64,000 bases of DNA from assembly GCF_943193155.1 (NCBI RefSeq), contig NZ_CALPDB010000002.1, positions 124,001 through 188,000 on the forward strand, given 5' to 3'. The notes beneath the pieces were generated by a model. It searched no databases. It was not told the origin of the DNA and saw nothing but the letters and a program-made list of their open reading frames with translations. Each line of letters starts with the position of its first letter. The stretch's first letter is position 1. This document shows positions 1-7,346 of the stretch, piece after piece. Made by a program: the position numbers and the translations under genes. This DNA comes from Veillonella intestinalis. Its GTDB lineage: Bacteria > Bacillota > Negativicutes > Veillonellales > Veillonellaceae.

Positions 1-327
1 TGCAATATGTTGCAAAGAGCCCTGCCCTTGATAGGCCAAAATATTCTGTTTTAATTTATCAAATTCTTCACCACCAATTAGATGTAATGGTTGCACTACA
101 ATAGACTCATAGCCTTGATTAATTAAATCTTCAATAGCACTTTGTTCGGTATCAATTGTTTCGCCCCGTTCCCGTAAACGCTTAACAATAATACGTGAGG
201 TAAACGCCAAGCGTACTTCATGCTCTTTATATTGCTTTTTAATAAATTCCACAACAGGATTAATTTGATTTTGACGGGCTGATTCAACCGTCGTGCCAAA
301 GGCCACTACTAAAATAGCTTGTTTCAT
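1..327 (-). CDS. cbiK: Sirohydrochlorin cobaltochelatase CbiK, N-terminal part (cut by window edge)
   Basis: The 109 visible residues begin MKQAILVVAFGTT and contain AFTSRIIVKRLRERGE, matching the N-terminal half of CbiK, the ATP-independent chelatase that inserts Co2+ into sirohydrochlorin in the anaerobic cobalamin pathway. There is no signal peptide, so it is probably the cytoplasmic enzyme. The ATG at 325-327 has an AGGAGG ribosome site 5 bases upstream. The C-terminal half with the metal ligands lies outside the window. It is the first of three CbiK-like genes here; a terminator hairpin separates it from the upstream paralogue, so it may need readthrough or its own promoter. Family assignment is firm; activity cannot be judged from this half. 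Confidence 0.85.
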   Translation of the reverse strand, partial: MKQAILVVAFGTTVESARQNQINPVVEFIKKQYKEHEVRLAFTSRIIVKRLRERGETIDTEQSAIEDLINQGYESIVVQPLHLIGGEEFDKLKQNILAYQGQGSLQHIA

Positions 328-344
328 ACACCCTCCTATGTGAC

Positions 345-369
345 AAAAACGGTCCTCCTCTGAGGACCG
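345..369 (-). terminator. Intrinsic terminator between the two cbiK-like genes
   Basis: An 8-bp perfect stem (350-357 with 362-369, loop of four) is followed on the minus strand by five T residues. It lies 40 bases after the stop of the upstream cbiK-like gene and about 10 bases before the ribosome site of the partial cbiK, so it could also act as an attenuator for that gene. Confidence 0.75.
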
Positions 370-408
370 CTATTTATGTACTATATGTCTTGCTAATTGA
401 CTAAACAA

Positions 409-1290
409 CTAAGGCTTCACGACTCTCCCCCGCAATGAAGGCTGTCCTGCTTCCTTATTTGATTGACTTGCTTGTTGTTTACGTTCAATCATACGAATTG
501 ATTGTGCTAAATGTTTTAAGAATAAATCTTGGATAAATGGATTTTCCCCTAGCCCTTCATTCCATATAGTAACGCCATACCCTTCTTCGGTTAATAAGGT
601 CGCTACAGAATCAGAACGATCACCACCAAGGAAATCCATTAAATGCTCCGATCCGATAAGGGCCAATGGCACCACTAATACTTCCTTATGATCTAAACGC
701 TCTAATAAGGTTAAAGCCTGTTTAAAATTAGGAAAACCATTGGAAGTAAAGACAGCTACATTTTGGCCATTACCATATAAACATTTTAATTGCAAAGCAC
801 TAAATTCTAATTGATTCTGTCCATTAGCCATTAATAAAATAGACTTATTTAGAGCGCGAATATTTACATGCTTCATAATCGCATCAATGGTGGCTACATA
901 ATCATCCGCATAATTTTTTACCCCTAAAGAACTGAGCAATGGCTTCCCTACATGAATACGCATTACATTGCGGTCACAATTATAAGTAAATGTAGCAATC
1001 GCTTTGCGCATCTTTTGATAACATTGATCAGCTACTAATGCAAAAGGTAATACAAAAACATCTCGTACATCTGTATTTTTAAAATCAGTTAACACATCTT
1101 CTAAAGACTGTACAGGATTCTTATATTTTTCGTTCCACTTCTCGATTAACGCATCTGCTAAAAATACACGACGAATTACTGCATCAGGATAGGCTTTTTT
1201 TATTTTAGCTTCCATAATGCCTACGGATTTCTCTACTGCTTCACCATAAATAGACCCAAATGTGGCTAAAATAATACCCTTTGTACTCAT
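409..1290 (-). CDS. CbiK-like chelatase paralogue with altered metal site
   Basis: The 293-aa protein follows the CbiK fold from end to end: ATFGSIYGEAVEKS at the N-terminus, LLMANGQNQLE mid-protein, ALIGSEHLMDFLGGDRSDS, and GLGENPFIQDLFLKHLAQ near the end, all aligning with the exported CbiK at 2785-3807. CbiK binds cobalt through a His-Glu-His set. Here the first His (MAHG in the exported copy) is Asn (MANG) and the Glu (TVEGWP) is Asn (TSNGFP); only the second His (SEH) remains. It may therefore be a chelatase for another metal, a tetrapyrrole-binding or metal-carrying protein, or inactive. The C-terminus has a short Gln/Ser-rich tail. A consensus promoter flanked by a Fur-like box lies 135 bases upstream, suggesting iron control. 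Function is inferred. Confidence 0.7.
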   Translation of the reverse strand: MSTKGIILATFGSIYGEAVEKSVGIMEAKIKKAYPDAVIRRVFLADALIEKWNEKYKNPVQSLEDVLTDFKNTDVRDVFVLPFALVADQCYQKMRKAIATFTYNCDRNVMRIHVGKPLLSSLGVKNYADDYVATIDAIMKHVNIRALNKSILLMANGQNQLEFSALQLKCLYGNGQNVAVFTSNGFPNFKQALTLLERLDHKEVLVVPLALIGSEHLMDFLGGDRSDSVATLLTEEGYGVTIWNEGLGENPFIQDLFLKHLAQSIRMIERKQQASQSNKEAGQPSLRGRVVKP

Positions 1291-1424
1291 TTATAAATCC
1301 TCCGATATCAAGAATACCTACACACCATCGTAATGATGTCTACTCTAAAATCAGACTGAAATTTGTCATATTTTACATAATCGAAAATATTCAAAATACA
1401 TGTCACACTTTATTTGTTGGTATA

Positions 1425-1453
1425 ATGATACGTTAGATTTAGTTTTTAGTCAA
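1425..1453 (-). promoter_or_regulatory. Promoter for the cbiK-like gene
   Basis: On the minus strand TTGACT (1448-1453), a 17-base spacer and TATCAT (1425-1430) form a good sigma-70-type promoter reading toward the gene at 409-1290. The leader would be about 130 bases and contains no riboswitch I recognise. Confidence 0.65.
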
Positions 1454-1468
1454 TGAGAATTTTTCTCA
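1454..1468. promoter_or_regulatory. Fur-like operator abutting the -35 element
   Basis: TGAGAATTTTTCTCA is a 7-1-7 inverted repeat differing from the Fur box TGATAATNATTATCA at only two symmetric positions. It sits directly upstream of the -35 hexamer at 1448-1453. Iron-dependent control of the cbiK-like gene is an inference; PerR or Zur boxes look similar. Confidence 0.5.
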
Positions 1469-1721
1469 TTTTATAATTTATCAATGAATATCAGTGAGAA
1501 ATTAAATATTTAATTTAATTTTCACTTTCTATATCTATTTATGTCGTTCCAGTTTCATTTTTATCGATATAAAGATGTTTTATCGCCTTCTTAGCCAACA
1601 AAGCTTCACTCTCAAAAACAGGTATTTTATTAATCAATTTAATAGATACCTTATTTGCTACGGTCCTAACAAATAGTTTCTATTAAAAATAGACAATTTA
1701 ATTTTTTAAGAATTTTTATTC

Positions 1722-1748
1722 AATAATGTATAGTAACTATACATTATT
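1722..1748. repeat. 27-bp near-perfect AT palindrome
   Basis: Arms AATAATGTATAGT (1722-1734) and ACTATACATTATT (1736-1748) are exact reverse complements around one base. The element lies 43 bases after the stop of the small gene at 1792-2109. It has no GC core and no clean T tract, so it fits an operator or DNA-binding site better than a strong terminator. Positions 1291-1721 otherwise hold only the promoter and Fur-like box. Confidence 0.6.
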
Positions 1749-1791
1749 TAGTATTAAAAAACTATATAACTTCTTATATAATTGATAACCA

Positions 1792-2109
1792 TTATGGTTG
1801 CGAAAATACTCTTGGTGCTGCTACTTCAAATATTTCAGCAATCATTTTCAAATATTTACCTTCAATTAATGTCCGTTTCCGTTCACTTTTCGTAATCAAC
1901 CACAACTGGCGACCATTATAGGTAATTCGCAATAAACTATTAATATATTCATTAAAGTCCTCTTCACCCATAGCGTCTTGCAAGGCTAACAGTTTTGAAT
2001 GAATTGGTTCACCTTGATACTCAGGCCGTTCTAACACGGGTGTAAAGGTGACTTCATACACAGACTTAGATACTTCATTAGGACCTGCACCATTCATAAA
2101 TTGATCCAT
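1792..2109 (-). CDS. Small protein resembling DnaA domain I
   Basis: This 105-aa protein starts at the ATG at 2107-2109, because AAAGGAGG lies 7 bases upstream; a longer reading from 2136 would translate the ribosome site itself. Its C-terminal half, YNGRQLWLITKSERKRTL followed by EGKYLKMIAEIFEV, follows the pattern of the N-terminal helicase-interacting domain of DnaA (a strand, then a W/Y-containing helix entering YLxLIEEA). There is no AAA+ or DNA-binding domain. It could be a stand-alone DnaA_N-like regulator or an adaptor, but the similarity is by eye. It lies between the B12 riboswitch promoter (divergent) and the cbiK-like genes, with no evident operon partner. Confidence 0.5.
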   Translation of the reverse strand: MDQFMNGAGPNEVSKSVYEVTFTPVLERPEYQGEPIHSKLLALQDAMGEEDFNEYINSLLRITYNGRQLWLITKSERKRTLIEGKYLKMIAEIFEVAAPRVFSQP

Positions 2110-2343
2110 AGTTGGACCTCCTTTATTTATATACATTAATACCTACTTCTCCATAGTACCAAACTTTCCTTACTTTGCCTATGGCAAAAGCACATTAACC
2201 GCCACAAATAACAAATTATCATACCTTTTATGCACAAATTTCTATAGCGCTCTTTGATTACTAACGCCCCCAAGCCCCTTACTATCACCGTTAGACGAAG
2301 TATCAAAGTCGCTACTAGTCCTTATACCCTACCCAGTACTGCA

Positions 2344-2372
2344 TTGACAGTGGACATCTATTTTGCTATCAT
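2344..2372 (+). promoter_or_regulatory. Promoter for the cobalamin-riboswitch transcript
   Basis: TTGACA (2344-2349), a 17-base spacer and TATCAT (2367-2372) give a near-consensus promoter whose start would fall about 15 bases before the riboswitch aptamer. Confidence 0.75.
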
Positions 2373-2387
2373 GATTACAAAATGAAT

Positions 2388-2545
2388 ACGACCTACAAGG
2401 TGAATGACTTAATAGGAAAGAGCAGTAAAAGCTGCCGCGGTCCCGCCGCTGTAAGAGGGAGCAGAATCGATAGGCCACTGGAAACACTCTGGGAAGGTGA
2501 TTGTTGCGAGGAACTTGAGCCAGAAGACCTGCCTTGTTGGATAAC
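2388..2545 (+). promoter_or_regulatory. Cobalamin (B12) riboswitch
   Basis: The conserved elements occur in order: AGGTG (2398-2402), TAATAGGAAAG (2410-2420), the core GCGGTCCCGCCGCTGT (2437-2452) and the B12 box GAGCCAGAAGACCTGCC (2517-2533). P1 is ACAAGG (2395-2400) pairing with CCTTGT (2532-2537). It controls the exported cbiK and the binding-protein gene downstream. A separate hairpin with 8-bp arms (2615-2622 with 2657-2664) lies between aptamer and terminator. Confidence 0.95.
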
Positions 2546-2703
2546 CTATAACCCACGAGCGATGGCGAGGTTAATCGATGTCACTATCTGTACTATACAC
2601 TGACTAGTAGTACCACATATTCATCTAGTTAGTTTCTAGAAGCTAGCTACTTAGTAGAATATGTCAACCGTCATGTGCCTAGCAATTCTAGTGTATTGCT
2701 TAC

Positions 2704-2733
2704 AACCTCCCTTACTAAGGGGAGGTTATTTTT
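2704..2733 (+). terminator. Riboswitch expression-platform terminator
   Basis: AACCTCCC (2704-2711) pairs with GGGAGGTT (2720-2727), followed by an AT-rich U tract. It lies about 165 bases after the aptamer and 50 bases before the start of the exported cbiK, so B12 binding presumably terminates transcription here. Confidence 0.85.
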
Positions 2734-2784
2734 GTATTTATTATTTATTTTATTTTCCATTTTTTATCACGAGGAGTGAATGAA

Positions 2785-3807
2785 ATGAGCAAACAATTTT
2801 TAAAAAAAACATTAGCTACCACACTAGCAGTAGCCGCTTTAACAGGCTTTGGCTTCCTTGGTGCACAAACAGAAGCAGCGTACCAATTAAGCGATGAAGT
2901 AAAAACTGCCACACCAGCTCTATTAGAAGCTACCGAAATCGGTGTTCGTACTTATAATACAGATAATGCAGAACTTGCCAAAGCCCCTAACAAAGATGCT
3001 ATCGTAGTAATGAGTTTTGGTACTACTTTCAAAGATACTCGAGCTAAAACAATTGATGCTACTATCAATGAAATCAAAGCCCAACATCCTGGTGTAAAAG
3101 TAGTTACTGCTTTCACTTCTCATATTATTATAGACCGCATCAAAGCAAATGAAGGCATTACCTACCCTACCCCTGAAGAAGCATTAGATCAATTAAAAGC
3201 GGAAGGCTATACACGTGTAGCGTTAACTACTTTAGATGTAATCCCAGGCATCGAATATAAATATAAAACAGGCGTTTACAACCAATATAAACATAATTTC
3301 AAAAAAATGACCTTTGGTACACCACTCATGTACTGGATGGGGCAAGAAGGTCAAACCGATGACATTGCTAAAACAGTGGAAGCGGTAGCTACTCAATTCC
3401 CTAAAACAGGTGATAAAGATGCCGTGTTGATTATGGCTCATGGTACACCAGATCCATCTAATGCTTACTATGCAGTAATCCAAAACCGCCTCGATTCAGC
3501 AGGCCTTAAAAATGCCTATATTTATACTGTAGAAGGCTGGCCAAGCCTTGAGGATATTGTGCCTCAATTAAAAGCTAAAGGTGTTAACCATGTAACCTTA
3601 ATGCCATTTATGATGGTAGCTGGCGATCATGCTAATAATGATATGGCTGGTGATGAACCAGATTCCCATAAATCAATTCTCCAAGCTGATGGTTTCAAAG
3701 TAGATACTTACATTCATGGCCTTGGTGAAAACCAAAAAATCCGTGATCTCTTTGCCGCGCATGCCCAAGAAGCTTGGGAAGCACTACAAAAAGAAGATGC
3801 CAAATAA
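2785..3807 (+). CDS. cbiK: Exported sirohydrochlorin cobaltochelatase, CbiK periplasmic type
   Basis: The 340-aa protein starts at ATG 2785, 8 bases after GAGGAG; an upstream GTG at 2776 overlaps that ribosome site. Residues 1 to about 31 form a signal peptide (basic KKTLATT, hydrophobic core, AQTEAA), so the enzyme is exported. The mature part is a full CbiK: VVMSFGTTFKDTRAK, AFTSHIIIDRIKANEG, LIMAHGTPDP, TVEGWPSLED, MVAGDHANNDMAGD and GLGENQKIRDLF. The His (MAHG), Glu (VEGW) and His (GDH) ligands are all present. Exported, haem-binding CbiK is known in Desulfovibrio. Control by a B12 riboswitch and a binding-protein gene 12 bases downstream suggest a role in tetrapyrrole or metal uptake, not only synthesis; this role is inferred. 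Confidence 0.9.
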   Translation: MSKQFLKKTLATTLAVAALTGFGFLGAQTEAAYQLSDEVKTATPALLEATEIGVRTYNTDNAELAKAPNKDAIVVMSFGTTFKDTRAKTIDATINEIKAQHPGVKVVTAFTSHIIIDRIKANEGITYPTPEEALDQLKAEGYTRVALTTLDVIPGIEYKYKTGVYNQYKHNFKKMTFGTPLMYWMGQEGQTDDIAKTVEAVATQFPKTGDKDAVLIMAHGTPDPSNAYYAVIQNRLDSAGLKNAYIYTVEGWPSLEDIVPQLKAKGVNHVTLMPFMMVAGDHANNDMAGDEPDSHKSILQADGFKVDTYIHGLGENQKIRDLFAAHAQEAWEALQKEDAK

Positions 3808-3819
3808 GGTAAAAACTCT

Positions 3820-4770
3820 ATGAAATCAGTAACTCGAATTTTCCTTATATTAACATCACTGCTTGTAGCCATGACAGTCTTAGTAGGCTGTAGTAAAACA
3901 GACTCTACTAAGAGCGGCGAAACCCGTACGATTACTTATAAGGATCAAAGTTATACCGTACCAGCAAATCCACAACGGATTGCTACCTTAGCCAACTCTT
4001 TACTTAACTTTCTTGATGCCATTGATGGCAAGTCCATTAGTCGCGTAGATTCAAGCGATGCCCTCTCCGATGAATTAAAAGCTCTCCCTTCACTAGGGCA
4101 AACAGCCAATATCAATATGGAGGAATTACTAAGTTTAAAACCAGACTTAGTAATAGGTCTTAGCAATCAGCATGGCAAATATGAAAGTCAATTGCAAAGT
4201 AATAAACTACCACACATCTTAGTAAGCTATGATGGCATTAAAGACAATGTGCCGCTACTCCTCTTCTTAGGCGAACTAACTCATCATGAAGACAAAGCTA
4301 AAGAGGTAGTTTCTCAGTACAATGCTAATATTGAAAAAGTAAAGAATGCTGTAAAAACGTTGACCCCAGCACGAGTAGCTGTTTTACGAGCTACTGGCAA
4401 AGCCGTTACGGCTGAAACTGAACTAGCTGTAACAGCTGCCATGGTTAAAGAACTAGGTATGACTAATGTAGTCTTACAACATGGTGATTTTGACAAATCG
4501 GCTAAAACCATTCCTTATTCACTAGAAACCTTAGCAGCTGATGATCCAGATATTATTTTTATCTCTACTATGGGTAAAAAAGAGGACATTACTAAAACGA
4601 TGGAAAAGGAAATGACAAATAATCCGGCTTGGCAAAATCTAAAAGCAGTAAAAAATGGCAAAGTATTTTATTTACCATCTAATTTATTCTTGTTAAATCC
4701 AGGCTTACATACACCGGAGGCTATGGCAGAATTAGCCAATATGGCCTATGGTATTACTGTAACCTTCTAA
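3820..4770 (+). CDS. Periplasmic substrate-binding lipoprotein of an ABC transporter (BtuF/FepB-like)
   Basis: The 316-aa protein has a lipoprotein signal ending LVGC, giving Cys25 as lipid anchor, then a class III periplasmic-binding-protein fold: RIATLANSLLNFLDAI, a middle helix, and ELLSLKPDLVIGLSNQ in the first lobe; DDPDIIFISTMGKKED and VKNGKVFYLPSN in the second. It follows the exported cbiK by 12 bases and shares the B12 riboswitch, so the ligand is likely cobalamin, a corrinoid or another tetrapyrrole. The FecCD permease and ATPase at 4887-6679, convergent with it, are plausible partners. The ribosome site (AAGG) is weak, hinting at translational coupling. Confidence 0.82.
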   Translation: MKSVTRIFLILTSLLVAMTVLVGCSKTDSTKSGETRTITYKDQSYTVPANPQRIATLANSLLNFLDAIDGKSISRVDSSDALSDELKALPSLGQTANINMEELLSLKPDLVIGLSNQHGKYESQLQSNKLPHILVSYDGIKDNVPLLLFLGELTHHEDKAKEVVSQYNANIEKVKNAVKTLTPARVAVLRATGKAVTAETELAVTAAMVKELGMTNVVLQHGDFDKSAKTIPYSLETLAADDPDIIFISTMGKKEDITKTMEKEMTNNPAWQNLKAVKNGKVFYLPSNLFLLNPGLHTPEAMAELANMAYGITVTF

Positions 4771-4821
4771 CACGGGAAAATATAATAAAATAATAAGGAT
4801 ACTATACCTTATAAGGCTAAC

Positions 4822-4875
4822 AAAAAAGGGCTGCAACAATGTCGGACATATCCGCATTTGTTACAGCCCCTTTTT
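4822..4875. terminator. Bidirectional terminator between convergent operons
   Basis: A long stem pairs GGGCTGCAACAATG (4828-4841) with the inverted copy ending ACAGCCC near 4869, with A-rich sequence before and T-rich sequence after. It serves the plus-strand binding-protein operon and the minus-strand cobalamin operon. Confidence 0.85.
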
Positions 4876-4886
4876 ATGAGCTACCT

Positions 4887-5666
4887 TTATAACAAGCCTT
4901 CAATCTTAATATAAGGACTTGCTTCAGGTCCTTCTTCAATTTTAGCCTCAACAGCAAATACAGTTTGTAATAAATCTGTAGTCATTACATCTTTTGGTGC
5001 TCCTACTGCTGCCAAATGCCCTTTATGAAGCACGGCAATTTGATCAGAGTAACGAGCCGCTTGATTCAACTCATGAAGAACCATCACAACCGTTAATCCT
5101 TGTTCCCGATTTAAACGACGTAATAATTCCATCACTTCAAACTGATGATTAATATCTAAATACGTTGTGGGCTCATCTAATAACAAAATCTCCGGTTCTT
5201 GTGCTAACGCCATGGCAATCCAAACCCTTTGCCGTTCCCCACCAGACAAAGACGATACCCGCTGATGACGTAAATGCGTTGTCTTAGTTACCGCCATAGC
5301 ATCTTCTACGGCTTTACGATCTTCTCCAGCCGTATTGCGCCACCAATTCTGATGTGGGAAGCGCCCACAATAGATGAGTTCTTCTACGACCATATCTTTA
5401 GGTACTTCAGGGGACTGTGGCAAAAAAGCCATTTGCTGAGCTAATTGACGAGCCGAATAATCGCTTGTCAATCGCTCTCCAATAACAATCGTTCCCTGCT
5501 TTGGTTTCACACTACCAGTAATACATTTTAACAGCGTACTTTTGCCACAACCATTTGGTCCAATTAAAGTAGTAATTGCGCCAGTAGGCACAGACCAAGA
5601 AATATCTAGTAGCACCTCTTTTTGCTCAAAGGAGACCGCTAAGTTCTGCACAGTAATTGCATCCAT
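4887..5666 (-). CDS. ABC transporter ATPase, FecE/BtuD type
   Basis: The 259-aa protein has Walker A GPNGCGKST (about 36-44), a Q-loop in FLPQSPEVP, the signature LSGGERQRVW, Walker B ILLLDEPTT and the switch His in VLHELN. It powers uptake through the permease encoded directly upstream; stop and start overlap as TAATG. It is the last gene of the cobalamin operon, so its cargo is probably a corrinoid, cobinamide or cobalt chelate. The sequence alone does not separate BtuD from FecE or FhuC. Confidence 0.88.
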   Translation of the reverse strand: MDAITVQNLAVSFEQKEVLLDISWSVPTGAITTLIGPNGCGKSTLLKCITGSVKPKQGTIVIGERLTSDYSARQLAQQMAFLPQSPEVPKDMVVEELIYCGRFPHQNWWRNTAGEDRKAVEDAMAVTKTTHLRHQRVSSLSGGERQRVWIAMALAQEPEILLLDEPTTYLDINHQFEVMELLRRLNREQGLTVVMVLHELNQAARYSDQIAVLHKGHLAAVGAPKDVMTTDLLQTVFAVEAKIEEGPEASPYIKIEGLL

Positions 5667-6679
5667 TACGCATCCCTCCGCAATAAGTACAAGAAGAACG
5701 GCGCCCCAAAGAAGGCCATAATAATACCTACCGGCACTTCTACAGGACTAAATAGTACCCGCCCTAATGTATCACTGATAACAAGCACCGCCGCCCCTAA
5801 ACAGGCTGAACCAGGCAGTAAAAACTTATAATCCGTACCAATAATCATCCTTGCAATATGAGGAATTACAAGCCCCACAAAGCCAATAAGTCCCGCTACA
5901 CTTACCGCACTGGCCGCTAAAAAAGCAGCTACCGCAGTCATTGTAAAACGAGTTTGTTCTACTGGTAACCCTAAGCCTTTAGCGGTTTCATCCCCCAAGC
6001 TTAAAATTGTTAAACGCTGAGAGCCTAAAAAAGCAATAATAAGACCTATGAGAGTATAGGGGGCTAGCAAATATACTTGCGGCCAACTACGAGCCGATAA
6101 GCCCCCTACCATCCAGAGCAAAGCGCCTTGCACGCGATCACCATAGAACACAAGTAAGGCGGAAATACCAGACCCTAAAAAGGCGGCTACTGCTACGCCC
6201 GCTAAAATAATACGGGTTGGTCGTATCCCATTTTTCCATGCTAAGGCGTACACCATAAGAGCAGCGCCTAAAGCGCCGACAAAAGCAACTAAAGGGACTA
6301 AATATTCCCAACTTGGAAAAAGGATTAAAATGATAACCCCTGCCAAGCCAGCGCCCGATGATACCCCGACAATTTGTGGGTCTGCTAACGGGTTTTTCAT
6401 AACAGCTTGTAAAATAGCCCCAGCAACGGCTAAATTAGCCCCTACTAAAGCCGCTACAATATTGCGTGGCAAGCGAATATTCCATATGACCATATCCTGT
6501 GTGTCTATTAGTTCAGAACTCCATAAGGTATGCCAAATTTTGGTCAAAGTAATATCAGCAGAACCAAATATTAAAGACACAATCATAGCAATGAGGGCTA
6601 GTATTAAAAAGCCGAGCACCCATAAACTACGTTTTACATTGCGCTGCATAGCTTGGGCTGATTCAAGCTCCTTAGTCAT
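5666..6679 (-). CDS. FecCD-family ABC permease (BtuC-like)
   Basis: The 337-aa membrane protein has about nine to ten hydrophobic segments and FecCD landmarks: NIRLPRNIVAALVGANLAVAG, a PLADPQIVGVSSGAG stretch, GFVGLVIPHIARM and a C-terminal PVGIIMAFFGAPFFLYLL. I place the start at ATG 6677-6679 (MTKELESAQ), overlapping the end of cbiC by eight bases; an upstream reading from 6721 would lie wholly inside cbiC. Together with the downstream ATPase it forms the inner-membrane part of an importer transcribed with the corrin-ring genes, so corrinoid uptake is likely; iron-chelate uptake is the alternative. Confidence 0.87.
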   Translation of the reverse strand: MTKELESAQAMQRNVKRSLWVLGFLILALIAMIVSLIFGSADITLTKIWHTLWSSELIDTQDMVIWNIRLPRNIVAALVGANLAVAGAILQAVMKNPLADPQIVGVSSGAGLAGVIILILFPSWEYLVPLVAFVGALGAALMVYALAWKNGIRPTRIILAGVAVAAFLGSGISALLVFYGDRVQGALLWMVGGLSARSWPQVYLLAPYTLIGLIIAFLGSQRLTILSLGDETAKGLGLPVEQTRFTMTAVAAFLAASAVSVAGLIGFVGLVIPHIARMIIGTDYKFLLPGSACLGAAVLVISDTLGRVLFSPVEVPVGIIMAFFGAPFFLYLLRRDA

Positions 6680-7346
6680 GTTGTTTCGACTCGTTTCCTT
6701 GTACAAATAACATACCATCACGATTTACGCCCGTATATAAAAGAGCATTAACCACGGAAGCCGCAATAGGACTACCACCTTTATTACCTTTTACTGTAAT
6801 ATATGGTACTGGCGATACTTCCATTAAATAATCTTTAGATTCGGCAGCCCCTACAAAACCTACAGGAATTCCAATAATAAGGGCTGGTTTAACACCTTCT
6901 TCAAGCGCTAAACGAAGCACTTCATATAAAGCAGTTGGTGCATTACCAATGGCTACAATCTGACCGTCTAATTCTTTACCAAAAGCGCGCATAGCAGCAA
7001 TTGAACGAGTTACCCCTAATTCTTTAGCTAAAGCAGCTACTTTTTCATCTTTAATTAAGCAATGAACTTCACTACCACGCAAAGCTAATGCTGGTTTATT
7101 AATACCGGTGCGCACCATTTCAACGTCACAGTATACATGAGCGCCATTTTGTAAGGCTTCAATCCCCTTTTTAACCGCATCAGGGCTAGTGCGTACTAAT
7201 TGAGCATATTCCACATCACCAGAGGCATGAATAGTACGAGAATACACACGCACTTCATCGTCAGTCAAATTTAAATCCTTTACATAAGGATAAATAATTT
7301 CCATACTTTTATCTTCAATAGCTTTTGGATTTTTAATGAATTCCAC
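6672..7346 (-). CDS. cbiC: Cobalt-precorrin-8 methylmutase CbiC
   Basis: CbiC moves the C11 methyl group to C12, turning cobalt-precorrin-8 into cobyrinate. The sequence shows the catalytic histidine motif SRTIHASGD, the central VYCDVEMVRTGINK, and the closing GNKGGSPIAASVVNALLY. I place the start at GTG 7344-7346 (VEFIKNPKAIEDKS), 9 bases after GGGAGG, giving 224 aa; the ATG at 7370 would include that ribosome site and add residues not typical of the family. The start overlaps the end of cbiJ. Confidence 0.92.
   Translation of the reverse strand: MEFIKNPKAIEDKSMEIIYPYVKDLNLTDDEVRVYSRTIHASGDVEYAQLVRTSPDAVKKGIEALQNGAHVYCDVEMVRTGINKPALALRGSEVHCLIKDEKVAALAKELGVTRSIAAMRAFGKELDGQIVAIGNAPTALYEVLRLALEEGVKPALIIGIPVGFVGAAESKDYLMEVSPVPYITVKGNKGGSPIAASVVNALLYTGVNRDGMLFVQGNESKQHD

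Noticed and set aside
2382-2603. Small protein frames on both strands across the riboswitch
   Set aside because: They coincide with the structured aptamer and have no fitting ribosome site.
4887-6679. Confident naming as btuCD
   Set aside because: FecCD and FecE families for corrinoids, haem and siderophores look alike; only the operon context points to corrinoids.
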